Below, piece by piece: positions 52,340 to 59,375 of a stretch of 64,000 bases of DNA (position 1 is its first letter; every line of letters starts with the position of its first letter). The notes under the pieces were generated by a model that was not told the origin of the DNA, ran no database searches, and saw only the letters and a program-made list of their open reading frames with translations. The translations under genes were made by a program, and so were the position numbers. The stretch lies in NCBI GenBank assembly GCA_965116015.1, contig OZ220477.1:1240001-1304000 (forward strand), read 5' to 3'. Source of the stretch: S5-327 sp965116015 (GTDB lineage Bacteria; Chloroflexota; Dehalococcoidia; Lucifugimonadales; Australimonadaceae).

Positions 52340-53362
52340 ATGCTCATCCTCGGCGTCGAAACCTCCTGCGACGAAACCGCCGCCGCCGTCGTCGAAGACG
52401 GCCGACGCATCCTCTCCGACATCGTCGCCTCCCAAGTAGACCTCCACGCCCAATACGGCGGAATCGTCCCCGAAGTCGCCTCTCGACAGCACCTCCTCCA
52501 CATCATCCCCGTCATCGAACGCGCCCTAACCCAGGCCGAAACCACCCTCGACGACATCGACGCCATCGCCGTCACCGAAGGCCCCGGGCTCGTCGGCGCC
52601 CTTATGGTCGGCGTCAACGCCGCCAAAGCCCTCGCCTACATCCGCAGACTCCCCCTCATCGGCGTCCACCACCTCGAAGGTCACACCTACGCCGCTTGGC
52701 TCGAATCCGCCAACCCCGCCCAAAACCCCGGCTTCCCCCTCATCGTCCTCATCGCATCCGGAGCCCACACCGACCTCATCCTCATGCGAGGCCACGGCCG
52801 CTACGAAATCCTCGGACGAACCCGCGACGACGCCGCAGGAGAAGCCTTCGACAAAGCCGCCAGAATCCTCGGCCTCGGATTCCCCGGAGGACCCGCCGTC
52901 CAGCGAGCCGCCCACGACGCCAAACCCTCCTTCCTCCTACCCAGAGCATGGCTCGGACGCTCCCTCGACTTCAGCTTCTCCGGCCTCAAAACCGCCCTAC
53001 TCCACAAAGCCCAAGACCTCGGCGTCTACCCAAACCCCGACAACCATCCCCCAGACCCCGAAACCGTCGCCGACATCGCCGCAGCCTTCCAGGACTCCGT
53101 CGTCGACGTCATCTCCGCAAAGGCCGCCGAAGCCGTCCGCGTCACCCGCGCTCGAGGCCTCGTCCTCGGCGGCGGCGTCTCCGCCAACGGCCCCCTCCGA
53201 AAAGCCTGCATCGAACGATCCCCCGCCCCCGTCCTCATCCCCGCCCCCCGCCTCTGCACCGACAACGGCGCCATGATCGCCGCCGCCGGCTACTACCGCT
53301 ACGCCAACAGCGAACCCCGAGGCCTCGACCTCGACGCCAACCCCGCCCTCAGCCTCGTATAA
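52340..53362 (+). CDS. tsaD: tRNA N6-adenosine threonylcarbamoyltransferase TsaD
   Basis: 340 residues, standard length. LGVETSCDETAAAVVEDGR is at the start. The metal-binding HHLEGHTYA is near 113, IVLIASGAHTDLILM is near 135, GLGFPGGPAVQ near 178 and LGGGVSANGPLRKA near 276. It forms the t6A base of ANN-decoding tRNAs together with TsaB/TsaE and TsaC. Confidence 0.96.
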   Translation: MLILGVETSCDETAAAVVEDGRRILSDIVASQVDLHAQYGGIVPEVASRQHLLHIIPVIERALTQAETTLDDIDAIAVTEGPGLVGALMVGVNAAKALAYIRRLPLIGVHHLEGHTYAAWLESANPAQNPGFPLIVLIASGAHTDLILMRGHGRYEILGRTRDDAAGEAFDKAARILGLGFPGGPAVQRAAHDAKPSFLLPRAWLGRSLDFSFSGLKTALLHKAQDLGVYPNPDNHPPDPETVADIAAAFQDSVVDVISAKAAEAVRVTRARGLVLGGGVSANGPLRKACIERSPAPVLIPAPRLCTDNGAMIAAAGYYRYANSEPRGLDLDANPALSLV

Positions 53363-53382
53363 CCACCCCAGAGACGCCCACT

Positions 53383-54018
53383 ATGTACGTCGGACGCATC
53401 CTCGCAATCGGCCAAACCAAAGCAGGAGCCAACGCCGCCCTCTACAGAGTCTCCAGCCGCTCATTCCCCAACCGAATAGCCGTCCACAACGGCTCAGCAA
53501 TCTCCATCGTCCCCCGCCCCGGACACGAAGACGACATCCGCAAGAACCCCTACATCTCCTACAACGCCATCCGCATCGCCGGCGAATGGGCGATCGCCTC
53601 CAACGGCTCCCACACCGACCCCATCGCCGAAAAAATCGCCTCAGGCGTCCCCCCTCGCCAAGCCATCGCCCTTATCCTCCTCGCCCTCGACTACGAACGC
53701 GACGCCCTCGACACCCCACGCATCGCCGCAGCCGTCCCCCGAACAGGCGACTCCGGATGGCTCGCCATCGTCCGACGCGACGCCATCATCGTCAAAAACG
53801 TCCCCCTCTCCCCCGGCGCCGCCAGCTACATCGCCACCTACGAAGCCAACAACATCCGCGGCTCCCAATCCTCCGACTTCGACGCCAGCAACGCCAGCGA
53901 AGCCGCCCGATTCGCCATCGCCGGAGGCGCCTTCGCCCAGCTCGAGAACCCCGTAACAAGCGCCGCCGTCCTCGCCGCGCACAGCGGCTTCTCCCTCGGC
54001 GTCCACACCCCCGAATAG
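53383..54018 (+). CDS. purO: Archaeal-type IMP cyclohydrolase PurO
   Basis: 211 residues. YVGRILAIGQTKAG, YRVSSRSFPNR, NPYISYNAIRI, SNGSHTDPIAEKI and LDYERDALDTPRIAAAV are the conserved blocks of PurO, the enzyme first found in methanogens. It closes FAICAR to IMP, the last step of purine synthesis, which most bacteria do with PurH. It lies 20 bp after tsaD, in the same direction, and probably shares its transcript. Confidence 0.9.
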   Translation: MYVGRILAIGQTKAGANAALYRVSSRSFPNRIAVHNGSAISIVPRPGHEDDIRKNPYISYNAIRIAGEWAIASNGSHTDPIAEKIASGVPPRQAIALILLALDYERDALDTPRIAAAVPRTGDSGWLAIVRRDAIIVKNVPLSPGAASYIATYEANNIRGSQSSDFDASNASEAARFAIAGGAFAQLENPVTSAAVLAAHSGFSLGVHTPE

Positions 54019-54043
54019 CTCAGCTCCCTCTAAACCTCACTCA

Positions 54044-54731
54044 GCGCCGAGCAGACGCCAACTCCTCCCCCAGCCCCCTAGCGACGGAACGCCACCCGCC
54101 GGAGCGCCTCCGCATACCTGCAACAACCCCTCCCCAACCGCCCCCGGCGCCGAGCAGTCCGCCAACCCTCCCCCAGCGCCCCTACCGGCGGAACGCCGCC
54201 CGCCGGAGCGCCTCCGCATACCTGCAACAACCCCCTCCCCAACCGCCGCCGGCGCCGAGCAGACGCCAACTCCTCCCCCAGCGCCCCTACCGGCGGAACG
54301 CCACCCGCCGAAGCGCCTCCGCGCACCTGCGACAACCCCTCCCCAACCGCCGCCGGCGCCGAGCAGACGCCAACTCCTCCCCCAGCCCCCTAGCGACGGA
54401 ACGCCACCCGCCGGAGCGCCTCCGCATACCTGCAACAACCCCTCCCCAACCGCCGCCGGCGCCGAGCAGTCCGCCAACCCTCCCCCAGCGCCCCTACCGG
54501 CGGAACGCCGCCCGCCGGAGCGCCTCCGCATACCTGCAACAACCCCCTCCCCAACCGCCGCCGGCGCCGAGCAGACGCCAACTCCTCCCCCAGCGCCCCT
54601 ACCGGCGGAACGCCACCCGCCGAAGCGCCTCCGCGCACCTGCGACAACCCCTCCCCAACCGCCGCCGGTGCCGAGCAGACGCCAACTCCTCCCCCAGCCC
54701 CCTAGCGACGGAACGCCACCCGCCGGAACAC
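54044..54731. repeat. Higher-order tandem array: 103-105-bp units in two 312-bp blocks plus a partial copy
   Basis: GCGCCGAGCAG marks unit starts at 54044, 54147, 54252 and 54356 (steps 103, 105, 104). The three-unit block of 312 bp then repeats with near identity from 54356 to 54667. A seventh unit begins at 54668 and runs into the last codons of the PIG-L gene (stop at 54702-54704). Each unit contains a variant of that gene's final 15 codons, and several units keep the TAG. It accounts for all of the gene-free stretch 54019-54701. Confidence 0.92.
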
Positions 54732-55421
54732 CTCCGCGTACCTGTACTGATGCCCGTGATCCGCCGCCCGCCGAGCCGCGTCCTCCGCCCGGCGCTTCGC
54801 AAACTGCTCGATCCGCGCCGCGTCTGTCGACAGCTGACTCTCGTGCGCCGCAAGACCCCGCATCTTCAGCTCGATAGTCCCCTCAATATCCACCACAACG
54901 TCCGGATTCTCCGAACCCCACAACAGAATGCTCCCAACCTTGTGCGGCTCCAGCCCCTGCCGCCGATGCTCCGGAAAATGCAGAACATCCCGCGCGAACG
55001 GAAAGCACGCGTCCATCGCCGCCTGACCCGATATCCGATGATCCCGATGACTATGCGACGCCGTCCGCACAGGATCCATCGCCAGCGCAACATCCGGCTT
55101 CCACCGCCGTATCTGCTCAACTATCCGCCCCCGAAACTCCCGCGTATCCTCCAGCTCCCCGTCCCCATACTCAAGAAACGCCACATCCTCCACCCCAAGC
55201 GCCTCAGCCGCCCTCAGCTGCTCCTCGCGACGTATCCCCGCCAACCGCTCGCTCGTCATCTCCGTATCAGACGACCCCTTATCCCCATTCGTGCACACAA
55301 CATACAGAATCCGGCACCCCTCCTGCGCCCACTTCGCCGTCGTCCCCGCCGCCCCCGACTCCCCATCATCCGGGTGCGGTATCACAAGCATCGCCCTCTC
55401 CGGTGTCTCAATCGTCTCCAT
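54702..55421 (-). CDS. PIG-L (LmbE-type) deacetylase
   Basis: 239 residues. The zinc motif is VIPHPDDGESGAAGT near 13-27. YVVCTNGDKG, TSERLAGIRREEQLRAAEALG, FLEYGDGEL and the second metal motif SHRDHR near 122 are in family order. It removes N-acetyl groups from sugar-containing substrates. The ATG at 55421 has GGGAGG just upstream. The C-terminus AEVFRRVAFRR is encoded by the segment that seeds the adjoining tandem array, so the 3' end appears unstable. The substrate is unknown. Confidence 0.9.
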   Translation of the reverse strand: METIETPERAMLVIPHPDDGESGAAGTTAKWAQEGCRILYVVCTNGDKGSSDTEMTSERLAGIRREEQLRAAEALGVEDVAFLEYGDGELEDTREFRGRIVEQIRRWKPDVALAMDPVRTASHSHRDHRISGQAAMDACFPFARDVLHFPEHRRQGLEPHKVGSILLWGSENPDVVVDIEGTIELKMRGLAAHESQLSTDAARIEQFAKRRAEDAARRAADHGHQYRYAEVFRRVAFRR

Positions 55422-55607
55422 AAGCCTCCCGTCGTTCGCCAGTGAGTCCCTCTCCCTAACCCCAGCGGAAAACCCCCCCAAGCTCCACGCGATTGGGCCC
55501 GCGCTCGCCTCCCCTATGCCCAACAGCGCCCCGCCCGGACAGCGCCCCGCCAAGCGCAAGCGCCTTCCCGCAAGGCGCATGCCGACCCCAAACAGCGAAA
55601 GAGGGTC

Positions 55608-55616
55608 TGCTAGAAT
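55608..55616 (+). promoter_or_regulatory. Extended -10 promoter for the double-GNAT gene
   Basis: TGCTAGAAT, identical to the nonamer upstream of mfd, lies 92 nt before the ATG at 55709. The 287-bp gap 55422-55708 otherwise shows nothing. Confidence 0.45.
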
Positions 55617-55708
55617 AATACCCCTTCTCCCCCAACCACGCCTCCCGGCGCCCCGCTCCCGCTCCGTGCGCCCCCCAACCACGCTCCCGCCTCCCGCGAC
55701 ATCTCCCA

Positions 55709-56599
55709 ATGACGCTCTCCCTCCGCTCCTACACCCCCGACGACCTCCCAACGCTCGCAGCCCTCAGAAAGGGACGCCCCCCCTCGCCCTACGACATCGC
55801 CGCGCTCCGCCGCGAACTCGCCCAGCCCAACCTCATCCCCGAGCGCGACTGCATCCTCGCCTTCGACAACGACGCCCCCGTCGGCTGCGCCTACCTCACG
55901 CGCGAACCCGCCATCGCCCGCGGAGTCCTCGAAATAACCCTCAGCGCCGGCAACCACCCGGAAAGCCCCGCCGGCGACGCCCTCCTCGCGGAAACCATCT
56001 CCCGCGCCCGGCGCGACAACCTCGCCCTCCTCCACATCGACGTCCCAGAGGCCGACGAATCCCAACGCCGCGCCCTCAGCAACCGCGGCTGGCGACGCGT
56101 CCGCGAACACCTCCGCCTCACGCGCGACCTCCCGCAACGCGTCCACGACCCCCTCCCCCCAAGAGCCTCCCTCCGCCCAGCCGCGCGCCGCGACGCCCCG
56201 ACCATCGCCCGCGTACAGAACGCCGCCTTCACCGGCAGCTGGGGCTACGCCCCAAACACCCCCCAAGAGATCGAATACCGCATCTTCGACCTCCCAGCCC
56301 TCCCCCCAGACCCCGTCATCCTCCTCGAAGAAAACAACCATCTCATCGCCTACTGCTGGTGTCATCGCCAAGAAGCAACAGCCCGAGGCCTCGTCGGAAT
56401 GGTCGGCGTCCTCCCCTCCCGACAAGGACAAGGCCTCGGACGCGCCGTCGTCGCCGCCGGCGTCAACGCCCTCCTCGACCTCGAAGCATCACCCATCGAC
56501 ATCACCGTCGACAGCCAGAACCCACCCGCCATCCGCGTCTACGAAAGCGTCGGCTTCCTCCTCGCCTCCCGCTCCCTCTGGTTCGAACTAACCCTCTGA
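55709..56599 (+). CDS. Two-domain GNAT acetyltransferase
   Basis: 296 residues with two GNAT modules. The first (1-130) is degenerate: SAGNHPESPAGDALL stands where the acetyl-CoA loop should be. The second (about 150-296) is intact, with VGVLPSRQGQGLGRAVVAAG as the acetyl-CoA loop and NPPAIRVYESVGFLL at the end. The layout resembles mycothiol synthase (MshD) and other tandem GNATs. The substrate is unknown. No ribosome site is evident. Confidence 0.82.
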   Translation: MTLSLRSYTPDDLPTLAALRKGRPPSPYDIAALRRELAQPNLIPERDCILAFDNDAPVGCAYLTREPAIARGVLEITLSAGNHPESPAGDALLAETISRARRDNLALLHIDVPEADESQRRALSNRGWRRVREHLRLTRDLPQRVHDPLPPRASLRPAARRDAPTIARVQNAAFTGSWGYAPNTPQEIEYRIFDLPALPPDPVILLEENNHLIAYCWCHRQEATARGLVGMVGVLPSRQGQGLGRAVVAAGVNALLDLEASPIDITVDSQNPPAIRVYESVGFLLASRSLWFELTL

Positions 56600-56787
56600 C
56601 CATCGCCTCCCCGCCGCTTCCAACAACTGAGGAACAGCGAACTCACACCCCCAACCTCCCGGCACACCCTGCCCCCTTCCCATCGAGCCGCCAAGCGCGA
56701 CCCCTGCCCCTATCCCGTCAACCCCACGGCAAGACCCTTGCCCCTCTCCCACCGGCCCGCTTGGCGCGACGCCTGCCCCTCGCGCGG

Positions 56788-56793
56788 TATACT
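56788..56793 (+). promoter_or_regulatory. -10 box of the Panacea/toxin operon
   Basis: TATACT lies 71 nt before the Panacea start. The inverted repeat at 56812-56841 begins 18 nt after it, where a bound repressor could block transcription. Confidence 0.45.
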
Positions 56794-56811
56794 CGCCCAA
56801 CCAATACACTA

Positions 56812-56841
56812 GCGAGTGCGAGGGAAGCCCATCGCACTCGC
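56812..56841. promoter_or_regulatory. 10-bp perfect inverted repeat, candidate operator
   Basis: GCGAGTGCGA and TCGCACTCGC are exact reverse complements separated by 10 bp. They lie between the -10 box and the AAGGAGG ribosome site of the toxin-antitoxin operon, a common place for autoregulation. As RNA it could also form a hairpin in the leader. Confidence 0.6.
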
Positions 56842-56864
56842 CCGCGCAGAAGGAGGTCCCGCTG

Positions 56865-57416
56865 ATGCTCGCCGACGCGCGCCTCTACGAGCCCGCCTTC
56901 GACCAGAACAAATTCCGCGAGCTGATGCTCTACATCGCATCCAACGCCACCAACGACCCCACATTCGGCGCCGTCAAGCTCAACAAAATCCTCTACTACG
57001 CCGACTTCGCCGCATTCCGACAACTCGGCAAACCCATCACCGGCGCCACCTACCGCAAACTCGACGAAGGCCCTGCCCCCCTCGAAATGCTCGACCAGCG
57101 CCGCGCCCTCATCGAAGACGGCCACGCCGAAATCCAGAAGGCTCCCTACTTCACCGGCGTACAGCATCGCCTCGTCGCCAAACGACAACCCGACCGCGAA
57201 CTCTTCGAACCCGCCGAACTCCCCATCGTCGACGAAGTCGCCCACTTCTTCTGGGGCAGAACCGCCCGCGAAGTCTCCGACTTCTCCCACCGCGAAACAG
57301 GATGGGCCGCCGCAAAACCCCGCGAAATCATCCCCTACGACACCGTCTGGCTCAGCTCCGACCCCTTCACCCAGGAAGAGGAAGAGTTCGCCCGCTCCGT
57401 AGCGCAATCCCTATGA
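56865..57416 (+). CDS. Panacea-domain (DUF4065, SocA-like) antitoxin
   Basis: 183 residues. The Panacea hallmark VKLNKILYYADFAAFRQLGKPITG is near 37-60 (key residues KLNKILYYADF), followed by the helix YRKLDEGPAP and TGWAAAKPREIIPYDT. AAGGAGG lies 8 nt upstream of the ATG. Panacea proteins serve as antitoxins for many unrelated toxins. The next gene overlaps it by 4 bp and encodes a RelE/ParE-like toxin broken by a frameshift. Confidence 0.85.
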   Translation: MLADARLYEPAFDQNKFRELMLYIASNATNDPTFGAVKLNKILYYADFAAFRQLGKPITGATYRKLDEGPAPLEMLDQRRALIEDGHAEIQKAPYFTGVQHRLVAKRQPDRELFEPAELPIVDEVAHFFWGRTAREVSDFSHRETGWAAAKPREIIPYDTVWLSSDPFTQEEEEFARSVAQSL

Positions 57417-57687
57417 CCCAACGTTTTGGCGACGAGTGGGTCATCAACGAAGCCCCCGACTTCAACCAGCGCGTCGAGAAGCTCCTCCCAATCCGCCGCT
57501 GGGACTCCCTCGCTCACGCCCTCAATTGGGACTCCAGCACGACCCCGCCGTGAACGCCCTCAACATCAACGACCGCATTTGGGTCAAGAAACTCGCAACC
57601 GACCCCTCAATCTCCGTCTTCTACGCCATCGACTTCGAGTCTCGCCAGGTCGAACTCCTAGACATCCGCCGAAAGGACGCCCCATGA
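57413..57687 (+). pseudogene. Frameshifted RelE/ParE-like toxin
   Basis: Read straight, the region holds a 46-residue frame (57413-57553, ending WDSSTTPP) and a 45-residue frame from GTG 57550 (NALNINDRIWVKKLATDPSI...). Joined by a shift at 57530-57532 they give one protein of about 91 residues: LAHALNW, then LQHDPAVNAL, DRIWVKKLATDPSISVFYAI and RQVELLDIRRKD. That order of alternating helix and strands ending in VFYxID...VELLxI is typical of RelE/ParE-fold toxins. One missing base (for example C after GAC) explains the break. It overlaps Panacea (ATGA) and the next gene. Confidence 0.7.
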
Positions 57688-58493
57688 CCGGACGCGTGCA
57701 AGGCAAGATCGCCATCATCCTCGGAGCCGGACAAACCCCCGGCGACACCATCGGCAACGGACGCGCCACCGCCATCCTCCTCGCCCGCGAAGGCGCAACC
57801 GTCATCGCCGCCGACCGCGACCTCCCCTCCGCCCAGGACACCGCCGCCGCGATCGCCAGCGAAGGCGGCCACGCCTCAGCAGCCCACGTCGACGCCACCG
57901 ACGAAAACTCCGTCGCCGCCCTCGTCGCCGACACGATCAACCGCTACGGCGCCATCAACATCCTCCACAACAACATCGGCGCTAGCCTCGCCCTCGGCGA
58001 CGCCGTAGCCCTCGACATCACCGAAGACGCCTTCGACCGAAGCTTCGCCGTCAACCTCAAAACCCACTGGCTCGCCTGCAAGCACACAATCCCCCGTATG
58101 CGCGCGCAGGGCGGAGGCTCCATCGTCAACATCTCATCCCTCGCCGTCCTCGAGGCCTACCCCTACGTCGGCTACAAAACTATGAAAACCGCCGTCGTCG
58201 CCCTCACCCAAAACCTCGCGGCAGCCCACGCCGACGCCGGAATCCGCGTCAACGCCATCCTCCCCGGACTAATGGACACCCCCATGGCCATCGAAGCCCG
58301 CGTCGCCGCCGGAGTCCCCCGCCAACAAGTCATCGCATCCCGCAACGCCCGCGTCCCCCTCAGACAACGAATGGGAACCGCCTGGGATGTCGCCTACGCC
58401 GCCCTCTTCCTCCACTCCGACGAAGCCAGATTCATCAGCGGCGTATGGCTCCCCGTCGACGGCGCAGCCTGGGCCAGCCAGGGCAAGTACTGA
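57684..58493 (+). CDS. Short-chain dehydrogenase/reductase
   Basis: 269 residues. Catalytic set: Asn in NIGAS, Ser in NISSLAV, and YKTMK (Tyr-x-x-x-Lys) near 157. RVNAILPGLMDTPM is the usual Pro-Gly loop, and the end is FISGVWLPVDGA. The cofactor motif is LGAGQTPGDTIGNGRATA, with about five residues inserted compared with the usual TGxxxGIG. AADRD suggests NAD preference. AAAGGA precedes the ATG. The substrate is unknown. Confidence 0.88.
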   Translation: MTGRVQGKIAIILGAGQTPGDTIGNGRATAILLAREGATVIAADRDLPSAQDTAAAIASEGGHASAAHVDATDENSVAALVADTINRYGAINILHNNIGASLALGDAVALDITEDAFDRSFAVNLKTHWLACKHTIPRMRAQGGGSIVNISSLAVLEAYPYVGYKTMKTAVVALTQNLAAAHADAGIRVNAILPGLMDTPMAIEARVAAGVPRQQVIASRNARVPLRQRMGTAWDVAYAALFLHSDEARFISGVWLPVDGAAWASQGKY

Positions 58494-58507
58494 CCCAACC
58501 CCACTCA

Positions 58508-58525
58508 CCCCCCCCCCCCCCCCCC
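58508..58525 (+). repeat. Poly-C tract of 18
   Basis: An uninterrupted run of 18 C lies 14 nt after the SDR stop, in the convergent gap 58494-58595 before the A/T-richer gene. Confidence 0.9.
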
Positions 58526-58595
58526 AAACGCAAGGAATCGCGCTCCCCTCCCAACGCAAAGTCGAGGACGAGCCGCGAAACCGAACCCAGCACAG

Positions 58596-59372
58596 TCAGG
58601 GAATTGCCCCCGTAATGCGCTCAATGGGGCCCTTCTTGCCGTGTTTGAAAGTGAATTGGTAGACAGCCATCTCCACATCCCTGAGCCACCAGCGTCCATC
58701 CTTTTCGCGCGGCGAACCATCGCATCCCGTCGGCGGAGGCTCTTTCAATTCATCAGCAACGTGCTTGCAGAACCTGATGAACCGTTCGTAGCCCTCCGTT
58801 GCCTTCTTTCCCTTCACCCCACCCACTCCCAGCTTGTCGCCAATCTTGAACTCCTTCAGACAATCCTCGACTCTGCTGTCCAAGATAGGAGCTATCTCCG
58901 GAGAGCGCATCGCCAGAATCTTGCTGCCGAACGAATCGCCACACTGTTTGAGGCAGATCAACTCCTTCAACGCCTGCACCGGGTCCCCCTTGTTGAGCAG
59001 CGCATCGTAAGCGGCACATATCTGTCTCTGGATTTTGTTGAAGGTGTTCAGCTCAGTAATCAGGGCGAACTTCTCGGGCCCTAGGGCCCTCTTCTCCCCC
59101 AGCCCTCCCCACCAGTAGACAATCTCCATGTCATGCAGCACATCGATCTTCCCTCTCCTTTCCAGTTCCCCGATTTCTCCGATGCGCTTCACAATCCATC
59201 GATTCGGCCCTGCGCAGGGCACGGTTTTCATATACGGACTCCCCCACCTCCGCTGAACGAACGCCTCCACCTTGAGCGCACACGGATTCTTCTTCAGATA
59301 CTCCTTGCGCAACTCACGCACTTGGAGAATGAAATTCTCAATCCGCAGCTCACAAGTCGTTGCCCCGCTCAT
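58596..59372 (-). CDS. A/T-richer gene of unknown function
   Basis: 258 residues, no family firmly recognised. It starts MSGATTCELRIENFILQVRE. The segment GDSFGSKILAMRSPEIAPILDSRVE near 157-181 resembles the helix-hairpin-helix part of OGG/HhH-GPD-like proteins (a glycosylase-like fold seen in some defence loci), but no catalytic Lys/Asp pair can be assigned with confidence. GGAGGTGAGGG precedes the ATG, and the gene starts 3 bp after the GT4 stop, so it rides on that operon. Base composition is clearly less GC-rich than all neighbours, suggesting recent acquisition. Confidence 0.65.
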   Translation of the reverse strand: MSGATTCELRIENFILQVRELRKEYLKKNPCALKVEAFVQRRWGSPYMKTVPCAGPNRWIVKRIGEIGELERRGKIDVLHDMEIVYWWGGLGEKRALGPEKFALITELNTFNKIQRQICAAYDALLNKGDPVQALKELICLKQCGDSFGSKILAMRSPEIAPILDSRVEDCLKEFKIGDKLGVGGVKGKKATEGYERFIRFCKHVADELKEPPPTGCDGSPREKDGRWWLRDVEMAVYQFTFKHGKKGPIERITGAIP

Positions 59373-59375
59373 CCC

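Noticed and set aside
54044..54731. CRISPR array
   Set aside because: Units of 103-105 bp are directly adjacent, with no unique spacers of uniform length and no cas genes. The structure is a higher-order tandem duplication of coding sequence.
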